Of a DNA stretch of 64,000 nucleotides, positions 1 through 11,840 are shown piece after piece. Location: NCBI GenBank assembly GCA_949987565.1, contig OX465103.1, positions 2,921,511 to 2,985,510 on the forward strand, read 5' to 3'. This stretch comes from Luidia sarsii. Lineage: Eukaryota; Echinodermata; Asteroidea; Paxillosida; Luidiidae. The notes under the pieces were generated by a model. It saw nothing but the letters and a program-made list of their open reading frames with translations, was not told where the DNA came from and made no database searches. Made by a program: the position numbers and the translations under genes. The first letter of the stretch is position 1, and each line of letters starts with the position of its first letter.

Positions 1-120
1 TTGCCAAGGCCCACCAGGCGACCCACTTTGGGTTTCCTTTGTAAAGTCAATCCCACAGAGGGCAGGAATTAAACTCCCCAAAAAGGAAGGGGTGGGGGGG
101 GGAAAGACTCCTTGAAGAAC

Positions 121-493
121 TCATTGAAGAACTGGACTCAGTGGACTGTGGACCAGTGGGTAGTTCGGGAGAGCCTTTGTTGAATCCATCCTCTATGATA
201 AAATGTGTACAACGGTGGCCGTGCCACATAAGTCAACTTACAGGCAAATCAGTTGCGGGCTGTCATTGAAAGAAGGAAAGGAAGAAACGGCCTTCCCATT
301 TCATTGGAGAACTGGACTCGGTGGACTGTGGACCAGTGGGTAGTTAGGGAGAGCCTTTGTTGAATCGATCCTCTATGGTAAAATGTGTACGACGGTGGCC
401 GTGCCACATAAGTCAACTTACAGGCAAATCAGTTGCGGGCTGTCATTGAAAGAAGGAAAGGAAGAAACGGCCTTCCCATTTCATTGGAGAACT
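121..493. repeat. Tandem duplication, 180-bp period
   Basis: The segment starting at 'actggactcagtgg' near 131 recurs at 311, and a third copy starts at 491 but diverges at once. The unit includes 'gtgtacaacggtggccgtgc' and ends in a purine-rich 'aaagaaggaaaggaagaaac'. The two full copies differ at only a few bases, so the duplication looks young. No gene is recognisable in the unit on either strand. From here to about 2.7 kb I see no supported gene. Confidence 0.85.
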
Positions 494-2704
494 AGTTTTA
501 CCAAAGCTTTCCTCTTCCAGTTTTTAAGAAGGAAAGTTTTTAAAAAGGATTCCAGTACATGAGCCTTGTGCAACAGCCTCCAGTAATGTTTTTCACTACA
601 CCGTTGTACCCTATTTATGTTGCAATTTTGCGTGGACATACATGTATACGCTTTGGTGAGCTCCAGGTCTACCCACCAGCTAGTCAATGCATGTTCAAAG
701 AAATGACGAGGCCTTTAACCCTAACACTTTGTAAATCAAGCACAGTTGTGGTTACTTTGAGGAAACCATTGGTGGGATCACGAGAGTTGTTATTGCTTGC
801 CTGTTACTTATACAAAGCTTTAATTAATGATGTGGGTGGAAAAAAGTTTGCTGATGAAAGAACAAGAATGCAAATGTTGGTCCTTGGGGGAGAAACCTGG
901 AGGCATGAATATTCCATCCGTTTGATTATTTCCAGTCATTAGCATCACAGTAATAGATTATCACATATCATTTGAGTGTTTGTGTATACTATTCTTAATC
1001 TGAGGGGGGGGGCTGACTAGACTGCCGTACTGAATCATGTCCAAACCTAATGTAAAAAAATAGCAATTTTTATGGAGAACAGATTCATGGATTTTTAATT
1101 GTGACTCCAACAATCTACTTTTCATTTTTTTAAAGGGCAGTTTCTGTAAAGGCTAGCTTAAATGCATACAAGTAAAGTGGTAACACTGTGATTAAGATCT
1201 ATAAAAATGTGAAGATATCCCCTTTTTTCCCCACGTGCCAAGCACACCGCCACATTGTTAACTTTGTACAGACTTTATTTTTAGCCGATTGTATAAGCTT
1301 ACTACAGATCACCATCTCAGTATGTATATTATGTATGTGCGTATAATTTTAGTGACTTTGGGGAATACGCCGTGATCAATTATTAAAACCAAAAAAAAAA
1401 GGATAATAAAATTTCATTATTGCATAGTCAGCTGCCAAACAAGACATGGTGCTCTTGCTCAAGGTTTGTGCTTTTATTCATTCAATATCATTCAAACCTC
1501 AGTCATGGAAAACAAAGTTATGGAATTTGTAAAATGAAAAGAAAAAAAGTCATGGAAAATTATAATTTTTCCAGGTTATGTCCATTTATTACATATTCTT
1601 ATTATTTCTACTTTCAAATTGCGTACAATGATGTCCACTCAAGTGGCAAAAATCACCTAAGTTAAAGATGAAGTTGCCCCAGAAGAAAAAGGTCAAAGAT
1701 TTTTTTAAATGTTACCAGGTAAAAGTCATGGAATTGATTTGTGGAGAAAGTGCAGGAACCCTGTGAAATCTTGTTTACGGAAGTGTGGCTCGTTCTAGTT
1801 GAAACAATGCAGGCTGCCGTACTGGTGCAACTGCTGTTCAGGCTTGAAACTCCAGTCGTGAAAATCGTGGCCTGTTAAAAAAAAAAAAAAAAAAAAGGGA
1901 ATGTGACTTTTCTAAAGTTCTCTGGCACATCTGTCACTATGCAAAAATGCAGTTTGCTTGTTGTTTGTTGTATGCACACATATGAAAATTGGCATGACTT
2001 GGTCTCTCCATGGAGGGTTTCCTTCGTCCATCTCTCTATGCATTTTGTCCATTATTTAGGAAAACCAATCCGGTTATATTACCAAAAACCACTGAGGAAC
2101 TACATGAGTATAACTTTCCTGAACTATACATCCTGTATACAAACACCCGTACAACACATGTGCAGTGTGATGGGCACGCATTAGAACTGCCTTTATCCAA
2201 AAATCATGGGGCAAAACTAGTGGACCACAGCCGGCGGCAAAGCTGTAAGATACCATGGACAATGTTGAGCCCACATCGTGTCACAAAAAAAGACATTGGG
2301 AGGTCCCCTATGGCAATACAGTATCCTGAAATAAATTTCAATAGATGCTGTCTGCCTATGGGTTATTTATGTCTGTGCTGCATAAAGTCTAATTGTAGTC
2401 CGCTCACTCCCAAGTTGAGCTCCACCTCGCCCCCCCCCCCTCCATTCCACTCAGAGCTGGCCTATCAAGAGTGTCAATCAAGAGTAGCACCAAGTTCAAC
2501 ATGGCCACATGAACAACAGTCCAGTCCGGACTATGCTCCATCACTTCCTACATATACAGTGAACGGACTGCAAGACTCGGTTCCTTTACGGAACTGAGTC
2601 CCGCAATCCATTTCACCAAACTCAAACTTACAATCAATCGCAAGACAATGAGCGATGCACAGAAACCATACAGTATACATACATCACAACTTGGGTTGGG
2701 TTAT

Positions 2705-3335
2705 CAGTCGTAAGTTGAGTTACCTTGCATTGTAAGGCTTTGTAAAATCCACCCCTATACAATGGATTATCAGTCGTAAGTTGAGTTACCATGCATCGTA
2801 AGGCTTTGTGAAATCCACCCCTATACAATGGGTTATCAGTAGTAAGTTGAGTTACGATGCATCGTGAGGCTTTGTGAAATCCACCCCTATACAATGGGTC
2901 ATCGGTTGTAAGTTGAGTTACGATGCATCGTGAGGCTTTGTGAAATCCATCCCTATACAATGGGTCATCGGTTGTAAGTTGAGTTACCATGCATCGTAAG
3001 GCTTTGTGAAATCCATCCCTATACAATGGGTCATCGGTTGTAAGTTGAGTTACCTTGCATTGTAAGGCTTTGTGAAATCCACCCCTATACAATGGTTTAT
3101 CAGTCGTAAGTTGAGTTACAATGCATCGTAAGGCTTTGTGAAATCCACCCCTATACAATGGGTCATCGGTTGTAAGTTGAGTTACCATGCATCGTAAGGC
3201 TTTGTGAAATCCACCCCTATACAATGGGTTATCAGTTGTAAGTTGAGTTACCACGCATCGTAAGGCTTTGTGAAATCCACCCCTATACAATGGGTTATCA
3301 GTCGTAAGGTGATTTACGATGCATCGCAGGCTGAA
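2705..3335. repeat. 66-bp minisatellite, about 9.5 units
   Basis: The core 'gtaagttgagttac' recurs at exact 66-bp steps (for example 2711, 2777, 2843, 2909). Because 66 is divisible by three, the minus strand stays open across the array and would encode a 22-residue repeat containing 'TQLTTDDPLYRGGFHKALR'. The unit itself contains no stop, so an open frame is expected even without selection. Units vary mainly in TCAGTCG versus TCGGTTG. I do not call a gene here. Confidence 0.9.
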
Positions 3336-3771
3336 TTCCACTCATGTTTTGGTAACAACCACCCCCCCCCTCCCCAATCACACAGAGCTTGGGAATACAC
3401 GACACATTTCAGAACATGGTAAATGGCCTAGAATTACTTACAGATATATCAATTTGGGCAATAGATTTTTGTTTTAAAGCACATTCATGTTGAAGATTGT
3501 AACCTAAGGAACCTAGACATACCAAAATTAAAAGCATTGTTTGTGCGATTTTTTTTTTACAAATTTAAACAGATTAAAATACGGTCCCTTGATAGAAATG
3601 TCTGTTACATTTAAGACATCACTTTCTTAAATAGTTGTTTTCAACCAAGAAGTTCAAAAAAAACAAAAACAAAAAAAACTTTTTTATACTTGCCCATTGA
3701 CCATTTTATGAGGGAAAAAAAATCCACCAATTTTTTTTTTTTTTCTCTCATGAAATTATTTTTTATGTTTT

Positions 3772-6700
3772 CGTACATAACTCTTCGTGTCCACCAAGTT
3801 GAGTTGTCTTTTTATTCCTGTATCGTCGGCTGAAAACGCATAGTTGCCTGGAACCCACCAACATCGTGTGCAAAATACATTACTTTACCAAAATATCAAT
3901 GTTCTAGAGGGTTTCAAAACGCCGGTCGGGTATAAAAGTTGTATTCTCGTTGGCCTCGAGTTTTCGTGTCCGCCCGTTATGTACGAATGCCTTCGCGCTG
4001 TACGAGATCCACATGGCATGCAGCCAGTTTAATTTATATTTCTAGCAAGCCCTTGCACGTGGCATGTCAAAGTTGACCAGTTGTATCTTACGTTCGACGA
4101 CGAGGTAAGTGATCGCGACTTCTGCGCCCTCATTTTTGGAAAACCGTATTTGTTTACACTCCACAACATAGAGGCAAAGTTGAACAATGTTTTCGTTAAA
4201 AGTTTGAACGACTTAGGGATGAAAAAGAAATTGATTTCTTGGGAAAAAAATACCCGACTCTGGAGAAAGTCCGAAAAAGCTTCCGATTATTGTTTCAAAC
4301 ATGGCGGATGAATTTCGCGTCCGTGTTATGTACGCGAGACAATACAACCATTTTATAACTTCTCGTCGTCAGAGTATTACTAATACAATAGATAACTCCC
4401 TCAAATTTACTTAACCGTAGTCTGTTTATTCGATGTCACATAGAAATGAAAGAATAAATACACTTGATAGGATTTTATGATGATTTCTAACGTACATAAT
4501 TTGGACACGATGGTCGAGTAAAAGTTGTCGTGTCCGCGTTATGTTCGAGGAGTCGTACACACGTCCACCTTATTAAGGGTTTCTTGGTTTATTTTTTTTC
4601 GTTTTTGTAAATGAAATCTGTCTTCTTTAGAGTGGCAGTGTTTGGATTTGCATTTCTACATGTTGGTGGCCTACTCCAATCACTTTTTTCACAATATTTG
4701 TAAATTTGAAAAAAGATTTATTTTTTGATATTAAATTTGCGGTTATCCCACTTCAAATTTCAAAATTCTGTGGAACAACAAATAGTGACAAACAGCTTTC
4801 TTCTCGTGTAATTTTGCTTACCGTAGGCTTGATTTTCAACTTATTTTTCAGTAATGCAGAATGGATCTCCGAACAAGAAAGAAGTCAACATCTTTCTTGC
4901 GAATTAAACTGGCCAACCCTTCCACAAAGGAAACAAGCAAAGAATATTCTAAGAAGTACCGACTAAGAATCAAAGAAAGTCTGGAAATAAGCAGGCTTCA
5001 CAAGGAAAATGAAAGGTTGCGCATCCGTGAATTCCGTCTTCGCCAATCCCAAGAGTCAAAGCAACGTTGTCGGGAACTTCAGCGCATAAGACAGCAGAAA
5101 TATCGAGATAAGCAAAAAGAAAAGCCTGACCAACACACACGCAAGACAAGAGCATCATGTGAAAAGAAGAAGACATTGTGGAGAGAACAGAAAAGAAATC
5201 AACGGAATAGTATGAGCCATCAAAAAAGAGCAGTAATAAACAAGAAGCGCAGAGAGCAATACAAATTGAAGAAGGAAGGAGCTGCTCCCAATACACCAGT
5301 AAATGACATTGTACATGTAACACCCAGCCTTGATGGAAGTCCTACAGCCCCTAGCACCCATGATGAAGCACCTGCCGCAGATGAAATTCAGCAGACAACA
5401 ACTACTTCAAGGGAACGAGTTGCAACATTCAGAAGCAAAAAGAAAATACTCCAATGTCTTCCAGCTGATAGAAACCTGAAAGCTTCAGCCATATCTGCAA
5501 GTATCAATGCCCAAACACCAAAGTCAAGGAAGATAATTCGACAGAAACTTGCAATCGTGAGTCCAACAGCAAAGAAAAACCTGTTTAATGCCAAAGCCAT
5601 CTCAGAATCCATTCAAGCTACAATGGCAAGATTGAGAAAAGCAAGGAGCTCCAAAGATATGCAGTTAAAGAGGCTAATGATCAAAGCAGTGATGATAAAG
5701 AAGAAATGTAGGAAAATTCTCCGTCATGTTGGAGTTGGCTGGAGGCTATCCAACTGTGCCATTAGCTCATGCCAGGAGACAGGTTGGGAAAACAGACGGA
5801 AGAAGAGAAAGGATGCCTTGCCAGAAGAAGTTGTGACGATGTGACGATGTCAGTCACAGCATCCCAAATGCAAGAGGAGCTATGGTAGCACGCAGTGATG
5901 GTGTAGTCAGCCGCAAAGTGATGGGGTCAACTATCCATGCTGCTTACATTCAGTACAAGGAAGTGCATCCAAACAACAATATTAGTTTCTCCACATTTAA
6001 GCAGCAGTGGTATTACAGGCCTTTGGAAAACCGTTGCCATGAAGCAAGTGCCTGTACATGTATCTCCCCCCACCGAAGAAAATGCAACTGAGGAAATGAC
6101 CCATGCAGACCCCACTGTTTCTGATGAACCAGGGACTTCGTTGTCAACCGTTACCATGAAGCAACCTGTATCTGCCCCCACCGAAGTAAATGCAACTGCG
6201 GAAACGACCCCTGCAGACTCTTCGTCGTCAACACAGTGTATCCTTTGTTGAATAAGTGATCTTTATATACCGGGGTAATATTAATTTTTTTTTATCCCAT
6301 TTGTATGTTACAAATGGGATAAAAAAAAAGTGTTGTGTGTTGCGAAAAAAAAGGACAGATTTATTTAAAAATTTGAAATTCCTTAACTCCAAAATTATTC
6401 AGCATCAAAATATGGCGACTACGTGCTGGTTGAATTCAAGGCTGGAAGTCGCAGAGAAAAGACCAAATGTTTTGTTGGTCTGGTGAGTATTGCAAAATAT
6501 ACACTGTACCAGTCTCTCCTGCATTATTCAGTAATTGTATTTTGTTGTTTGATGCATTCAGCAGTTCAGATGGACATGTATTATTCTTTCTTTCAGATTC
6601 AAGATGTTGATACATGTACTTCAGAAGCTGAGGTTCAATTTCTGAGAGCAACTGGGAGCTACTACTCGTGGCCGGAGGTGGAGGACATAGCTTGGGTGCC

Positions 6701-8272
6701 CAAGGACTGCATTGTCAAAATTCTCCAACCACCTGTGATAAATTCTAGAGGCCATCACATCTTCAAAACTTCATTTTAAGTCTATGGATTGCCCATGATG
6801 TCAACAATAGGAATAAAAATCAGCCATATTTGTTGTATGTTTGCACATTTTTTAGTGCAAAACTTTGCGCTACGTGCACGTGCTGCATATGGCACAAGTA
6901 CATTTCACAAGCTTCTTTCATGATTGGTCAGTGAACAGTAGAAGAAAAGTACATGTTGTCTATTGCAAACCATCTTTTTACAGATCAATATACTGTCGGC
7001 CCACTGTAGTTGCCAACAAATCACTACAAAGCAAAAAACGATGTTTAAAAACTTGGACTCAATCAGTCTTGCCACAGAGTCCTAATGGACACACACCTCA
7101 TTGATTCATCTACTTTAACCAAAGTTTAAACTAAATGCTGATGAATCTTACCTGCCCTGTCATGTGATTGATGGATGATATGGGTAGCATTTGGTGTTTT
7201 GGTGTAATTATCAATGTAAAATATGTAAAGAAATCTGAAATGTTTATTGTTTCTTGATGTTCATGTACAGTATGTGTACATTCACCATATGTGTGTTACA
7301 GTGTAAATTAATTTATTTTGTATCTTTTATTTTGCATGTTTACAAGAATATTTTCTTGGTGCTTGATCAGTGCAACATTACTAAAAGCAACATTTGCTTT
7401 TTATTGCTACACACGGGTACATGTACATCCATTCATTTATGAATTTTATGTATTCATTTTTTTTTCAGCCTAAGCCTATCCTGCCAAGTTTGACAATTTA
7501 TCATTTAACACTGAATGCAATAATTAGACAGAATTAAAGGCTATCAATTTACATGTACTTACTTTTGAAATATGGGTTGCTTATAACTATTCATTTTTCA
7601 TAGAATGGTCACATTAGCAGGTAATGAATTTATGTAAATGGTAATTCCATGATTTGTGGGTGTCCATGTTGCATCCGTACTCTTATACATGTACCATCTT
7701 TTATCCTTTACTTGTTATCATTGATGTATTTTCTTATACTTTAGGTGCAGATTTATTTAATTCTATATTTGAGGACAGCTGCAAATGTATGGTCATTAAT
7801 TAAAGGGGATGCAAGTTTACTTAGTTGTCTTAGTTAACAGAGATATACCGTAACTGAATTGTGCCCCAACTTGGTGGAATGACTCACATGCACTAGTTAA
7901 CACTTTTTTGGTGTCCATGTTATGTACGCTAACTTGCCATAGTTCACCTTGCCTAGGGTTATTGTTAATGAATTAGTGCATTGTTTACCTTGTCTTTGTA
8001 TAGTTACGGTCAGTGCAGCATTAAAAAAAAAAATTGTCAATCTCCACCCGGAACCTAACAAATAATGTGAATGTATAGTACATTTTTTTGTACATAACGG
8101 TGTCCACCTGAATACAACTCATTTTGGAGGAGTAAAAATTTAGTTTTGAATTTTTTTAAAAGATATATTGCAATGATTTGGACATGCTTCAAATACAACT
8201 TTTGGATTCCTGAAAAATCCCTCCATGGGGGGAGACATGTGCTTGAGATGGACACCGAGTTATGTACGCGAG
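3772..8272. repeat. Nine dispersed copies of a GTGTCC / TTATGTACG two-part motif
   Basis: Type B, 'gtgtccgcgttatgtacgcg' in consensus, is at 3966-3984, 4317-4338, 4530-4549 and 7911-7930 on plus, at 4491-4508 on minus, and in degenerate form at 7660-7680. Type A, 'cgtacataac' followed closely by 'gtgtccac', is at 3772-3794 and 8090-8107 on plus and 8250-8272 on minus. I found none elsewhere in the window. The copies flank the K/R-rich gene on both sides in mixed orientation, as subterminal transposase-binding repeats do; that role is inference. Confidence 0.7.
4852..6779 (+). CDS. Lys/Arg-rich coiled-coil protein gene, frameshifted or decayed
   Basis: Function is unknown. An intron acceptor 'tatttttcag' at 4842-4851 precedes ATG 4861. 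The first frame (4861-5844) encodes about 327 residues dominated by Lys, Arg, Gln and Glu, with long predicted helices such as 'KENERLRIREFRLRQSQESK'. After a stop at 5842-5844 the sense continues in another frame (5837-6091) with 'DDVSHSIPNARGAMVAR' and a Cys/His cluster (RCHEASACTCISPH). A third overlapping frame runs to 6251 and is Thr-rich. Further on, an exon with 'YGDYVLVEFKAGSRREK' ends at 6482 (CTG/GTGAGT), and a last exon 6597-6779 contains 'WPEVEDIAWVPKDCIVKIL' and a TAA. From memory this order (basic coil, DD-SR-like block, C/H cluster, GDYVLV tail) fits a multicopy family in marine invertebrates. The frame breaks may be decay, sequence error or unseen introns. Nine copies of a short motif bracket the locus. 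Confidence 0.55.
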
Positions 8273-8478
8273 ATTCCTGCCATGGCTGTCTTTGCATACC
8301 TGTGTGCATACCTGTGCATCTCTTAATTGGAGATGTCTTGCTCTAGCAGCTACTTTGTATGTTTCTATGGACCCTAATAAACACCCCTGAGTAGGAAATT
8401 GTGTAAAAATCTTTAATAAATTTTTGGCCCATTTTGGAACAATAATGTGTCGTGTATCATATCCCTGCAAGGGCTCGA
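6780..8478. other. Non-coding stretch after the K/R-rich gene
   Basis: AT-rich DNA without a convincing open frame or exon. It holds three of the nine GTGTCC/TTATGTACG motifs and the short segment 'caacttggtgga' at 7868, which is the reverse complement of 'tccaccaagttg' near 3791. That suggests the two flanks share ancestry. It runs to the stop codon of HEMK1 on the minus strand. Confidence 0.6.
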
Positions 8479-11400
8479 CTACAAGACCCACCTGTCGGTG
8501 TAGTCCAGAAACGACTGAAGATATTTCACGCCCGTCCCTGGGTTGTCCGTCAGCCAGGCGCGGATTTGGCCTGGATGTCTGATGTCTGTCTCCAGCCAGA
8601 TGGAGCCACCGGGCACTACAAGGTGCCTGGCATTCTGGAGGAGTGCCTTAACCAGGGCCAGACCATCGACTCCACCGTGAACAGCCCCCAGATCCTCGTA
8701 GCTGCGGTGGACAGAAAGGCAGGCACTTTACTTTTAATCACTGTAGCTCATTACAGCTTGGGAGGGGAATGATTAACACCTTGCATGCTCACCAATAATT
8801 TGTTTGTTAATACAAAAACTGTTGCAAACTGCTCACTGACTAAATTGACCGGCAATACATCAATCTCGACGGATAGAGGGCCTGACGTTTCGATCCTAGC
8901 AGGACCTTTCTCAAAGGCAAAGGTGCCTCTCCAACAAAAGGACAAAGAGGAAAGCTAGTAGGGTGAGATCAAAGGGAAGGGCAGAGTGTGGGGTAGGTAT
9001 TAGTGAGAAGAGAGGGAAAGATCAAAGAGGGAAGTTAATAGATTCTTTAAGGTCAGTAAAGGCCCTGACAGGTTCCTCCTTTCACTCACAGTTTGATTTC
9101 GGGAACCAGCCGTTCCACGTCTTCGGAGGAGAGGTACGGCGGATTGCTGACAACTGCGTCAAAGGGAGACTGCCGGCCTTGAAGGCAGGGGGGAAGATCC
9201 GAGGCCATGGCAGCGTGGTGCAGAGTCAGCCTGTCCAATACACCGAGCCTAGTAATTTCCACATGCACAGACAAGCAAAATAAGCCTTGGGTTTTCATCA
9301 GCTAGTGCACATTTCTCTCCAGTTATAATAGAATTGGGGAGGGAGGAGGGTGTATTTAAATGATTTTCGTCCTTCGCATGCAAAGATGACCATGACTTTG
9401 GATCACTGGGCATGGAGGGCGGCGGGGGGGGGGGGGGGGGGGGGGGTGGGGGGGGTGGGGGGGGGGGTGAGTGCGAAGATGGCTGAACACTAAGCCAATC
9501 TTCGCCCGGAGATATCTTTTACAATAGGGGCAGCAGATGTGGGTTTGCCGAACCAGGCTGGGTGGTGGAGCTCTCACGATCTTTCCTTTTCGGGCATCTC
9601 CGTTCTTTGTCATGATGTGTATTCAGATGGCTTTTGGGGGTATTTGCTTTGATACCTTTTGGCATTCTCTGTCGTCAGCTGTACGGCCTCCTCGCTGGCA
9701 TCAATGGCAGTCATGTGAAGCTGAAAAAAAAATGACATCGTTGTCATCATCGTCCCGATACTCATCCTCTCCCTCCTTTGCCTCCCCTTCCCGACATCCC
9801 TCTCCACATCATCCTCATCCTCACAACCCTAATTCTCATCATGCCCAACATCTTCAAGAGAGACGGGGAGACAGAGAGAGAGAGAGAGAAAAAAAAAGTG
9901 AGAAAGAGAGAAAAAATTCATATATTCAAGATCTGCGCATGGGCACCTGGGGCATCTCCTTCAGCAGCGAAATCGAGATGACGCCACTTCCGCAGCCAAT
10001 CTCCAGAAAATGAAGGCGCCCTCCCTCTTGGTAACTGGGGACAACTATGTCGATAAGCATCTACAGGACAAGAGAAGACAGCAGTTTCTGAGTACATGTA
10101 CCTATCACGTAATGATACTCTGTTTTGAAAGCAATAACCCTTGGATGCCACGATAAGTCTGTACTGACTGGTTCTTATCAGAATCACACCTATTCAGAAT
10201 GGACGCTCCCTTACATGGTATACAGGTGGCACAAAACCCAAAGATTAATTTTCAAAAAACATCGCTTTAATTTCAATTTCAAACTATGGCCGTTTATTAT
10301 TGCCCTTTACTATGGCCCTTCACTATGGCCAGATAAGACTTGAAGGTTTGCATTGTGGAAAAACTTGGAAGGTTTGCCCTTTACTATGGCCCTTTACTAT
10401 GGCCCATTACTATGGCCCATTACTATGGCCCTTTACTATGGCCCATTACTATGGCCCGTTACTATGGCCCTTTACTATGGCCCTTTACTATGGCCCTTTA
10501 CTATGGCCCTTTACTATGGCCAGATAAGACTTGAAGGTTTTCATTGTGGAAAAACTTAGGTTTGCCCTTTACTATGGCCCTTTACTCATGGCCCTTTACT
10601 ATGGCCCTTTACTATGGCCCTTTACTATGGCCCTTTACTATGGCCCTTTACTATGGCCCTTTACTATGGCCCTTTACTATGGCCCTTTACTATGGCCCAT
10701 TACTATGGCCCATTACTATGGCCCTTTACTATGGCCCTTTACTACGGCCCTTTACTATGGCCCCTTACTATGGCCCTTTACTATGGCCCTTTACTATGGC
10801 CCTTTACTATGGCCCATTACTATGGCCCATTACTATGGCCCTTTACTATGGCCCTTTACTATGGCCCTTTACTATGGCCCTTTACTATGGCCCTTTACTA
10901 TGGCCCTTTACTATGGCCCTTTGCTATGGCCCTTTGCTATGGCCCTTTACTATGGCCCTTTGCTATGGCCCTTTGCTATGGCCCTTTGCTATGGCCCTTT
11001 GCTATGGCCCTTTACCAGTTTACTATGGTCTTTTACCAGTTTACTATGGCCCTTTACCAGTTTACTATGGCCCTTTAAGGTGGATCAGGCTCTGGCTCAG
11101 GCTTCTTCCCCACTCACAAATGACAAAAGCCAAATATTGCAGATTCTGGTTTCTTGCTGAATTTTTAGAAAAGGTTTCTTTGTCCTGTTGTCCTCATTTT
11201 TCTCAAACCTCTGTTTCTGGACTCGGGATGAAAACGGGCGGCCGGAGAATAAAGGTCTCGTCCCTGAAATCCCAGTCGCCTACGATGTACTGCACCGGAA
11301 CCCTGTGGGTGGGATAGATAACTGAGATCTTTTTCACGGAAATATTACTCCGAAGACTGGCCAGCCGGTCAGAAATTGGGATGAGACCCCAAAAATTTCC

Positions 11401-11808
11401 AAAAATGCAATGGGCTCTGATAAAATATTCACACAGCCGTAAAATCAGAAACAAAAAAAATCCTTTAATTTCAGATGTTTGACTGAAAAATCAAGCTTCC
11501 AATCAGCAAGTATGAAAGATTTGGACACTAACCAAGCAGTATAAACTACAACAGGAAAATTGATTTCCAACAGATTTTTTCATTCACCCCTATAACTTTC
11601 AGTAACCCCATGCACGGAAAAACTAAAAGCAACTCATTTTCGCAGTGCACATCACAAAATCACAGGAACCACCCACTCCCGTCTCATATTATACCACCCC
11701 AACCTTTCATTCCTGCGAGCGCAGAGCGTATTGATCAGATCGAGTTGAGATTGGCTCAGGGGTCCCTCTAGAACACGATTCGTCAGCTCGGACAACTATT
11801 GATGAGGA

Positions 11809-11840
<32 letters not shown>

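Noticed and set aside
559..942. 127-codon plus frame
   Set aside because: No recognisable motif; it lies in a region with other non-coding repeats.
2010..2597. 195-codon plus frame
   Set aside because: No recognisable domain, irregular composition, flanked by repeats, and no supporting splice sites. Kept out for lack of evidence, not disproved.
2705..3335. CRISPR-like array
   Set aside because: Units are contiguous 66-mers with no unique spacers, and the sequence is from an animal nucleus.
8751..8945. Short frames containing '[15 protein letters not shown]' that recur across the window (also near 26019 and 54292)
   Set aside because: These are translations of the family A repeat core, not a protein family.
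10300..11317. Overlapping long plus-strand frames rich in Met-Ala-Leu-Tyr-Tyr-Gly-Pro
   Set aside because: They are read-through of the 13-bp satellite, open in all three frames because the unit has no stop; they end as soon as the array ends.
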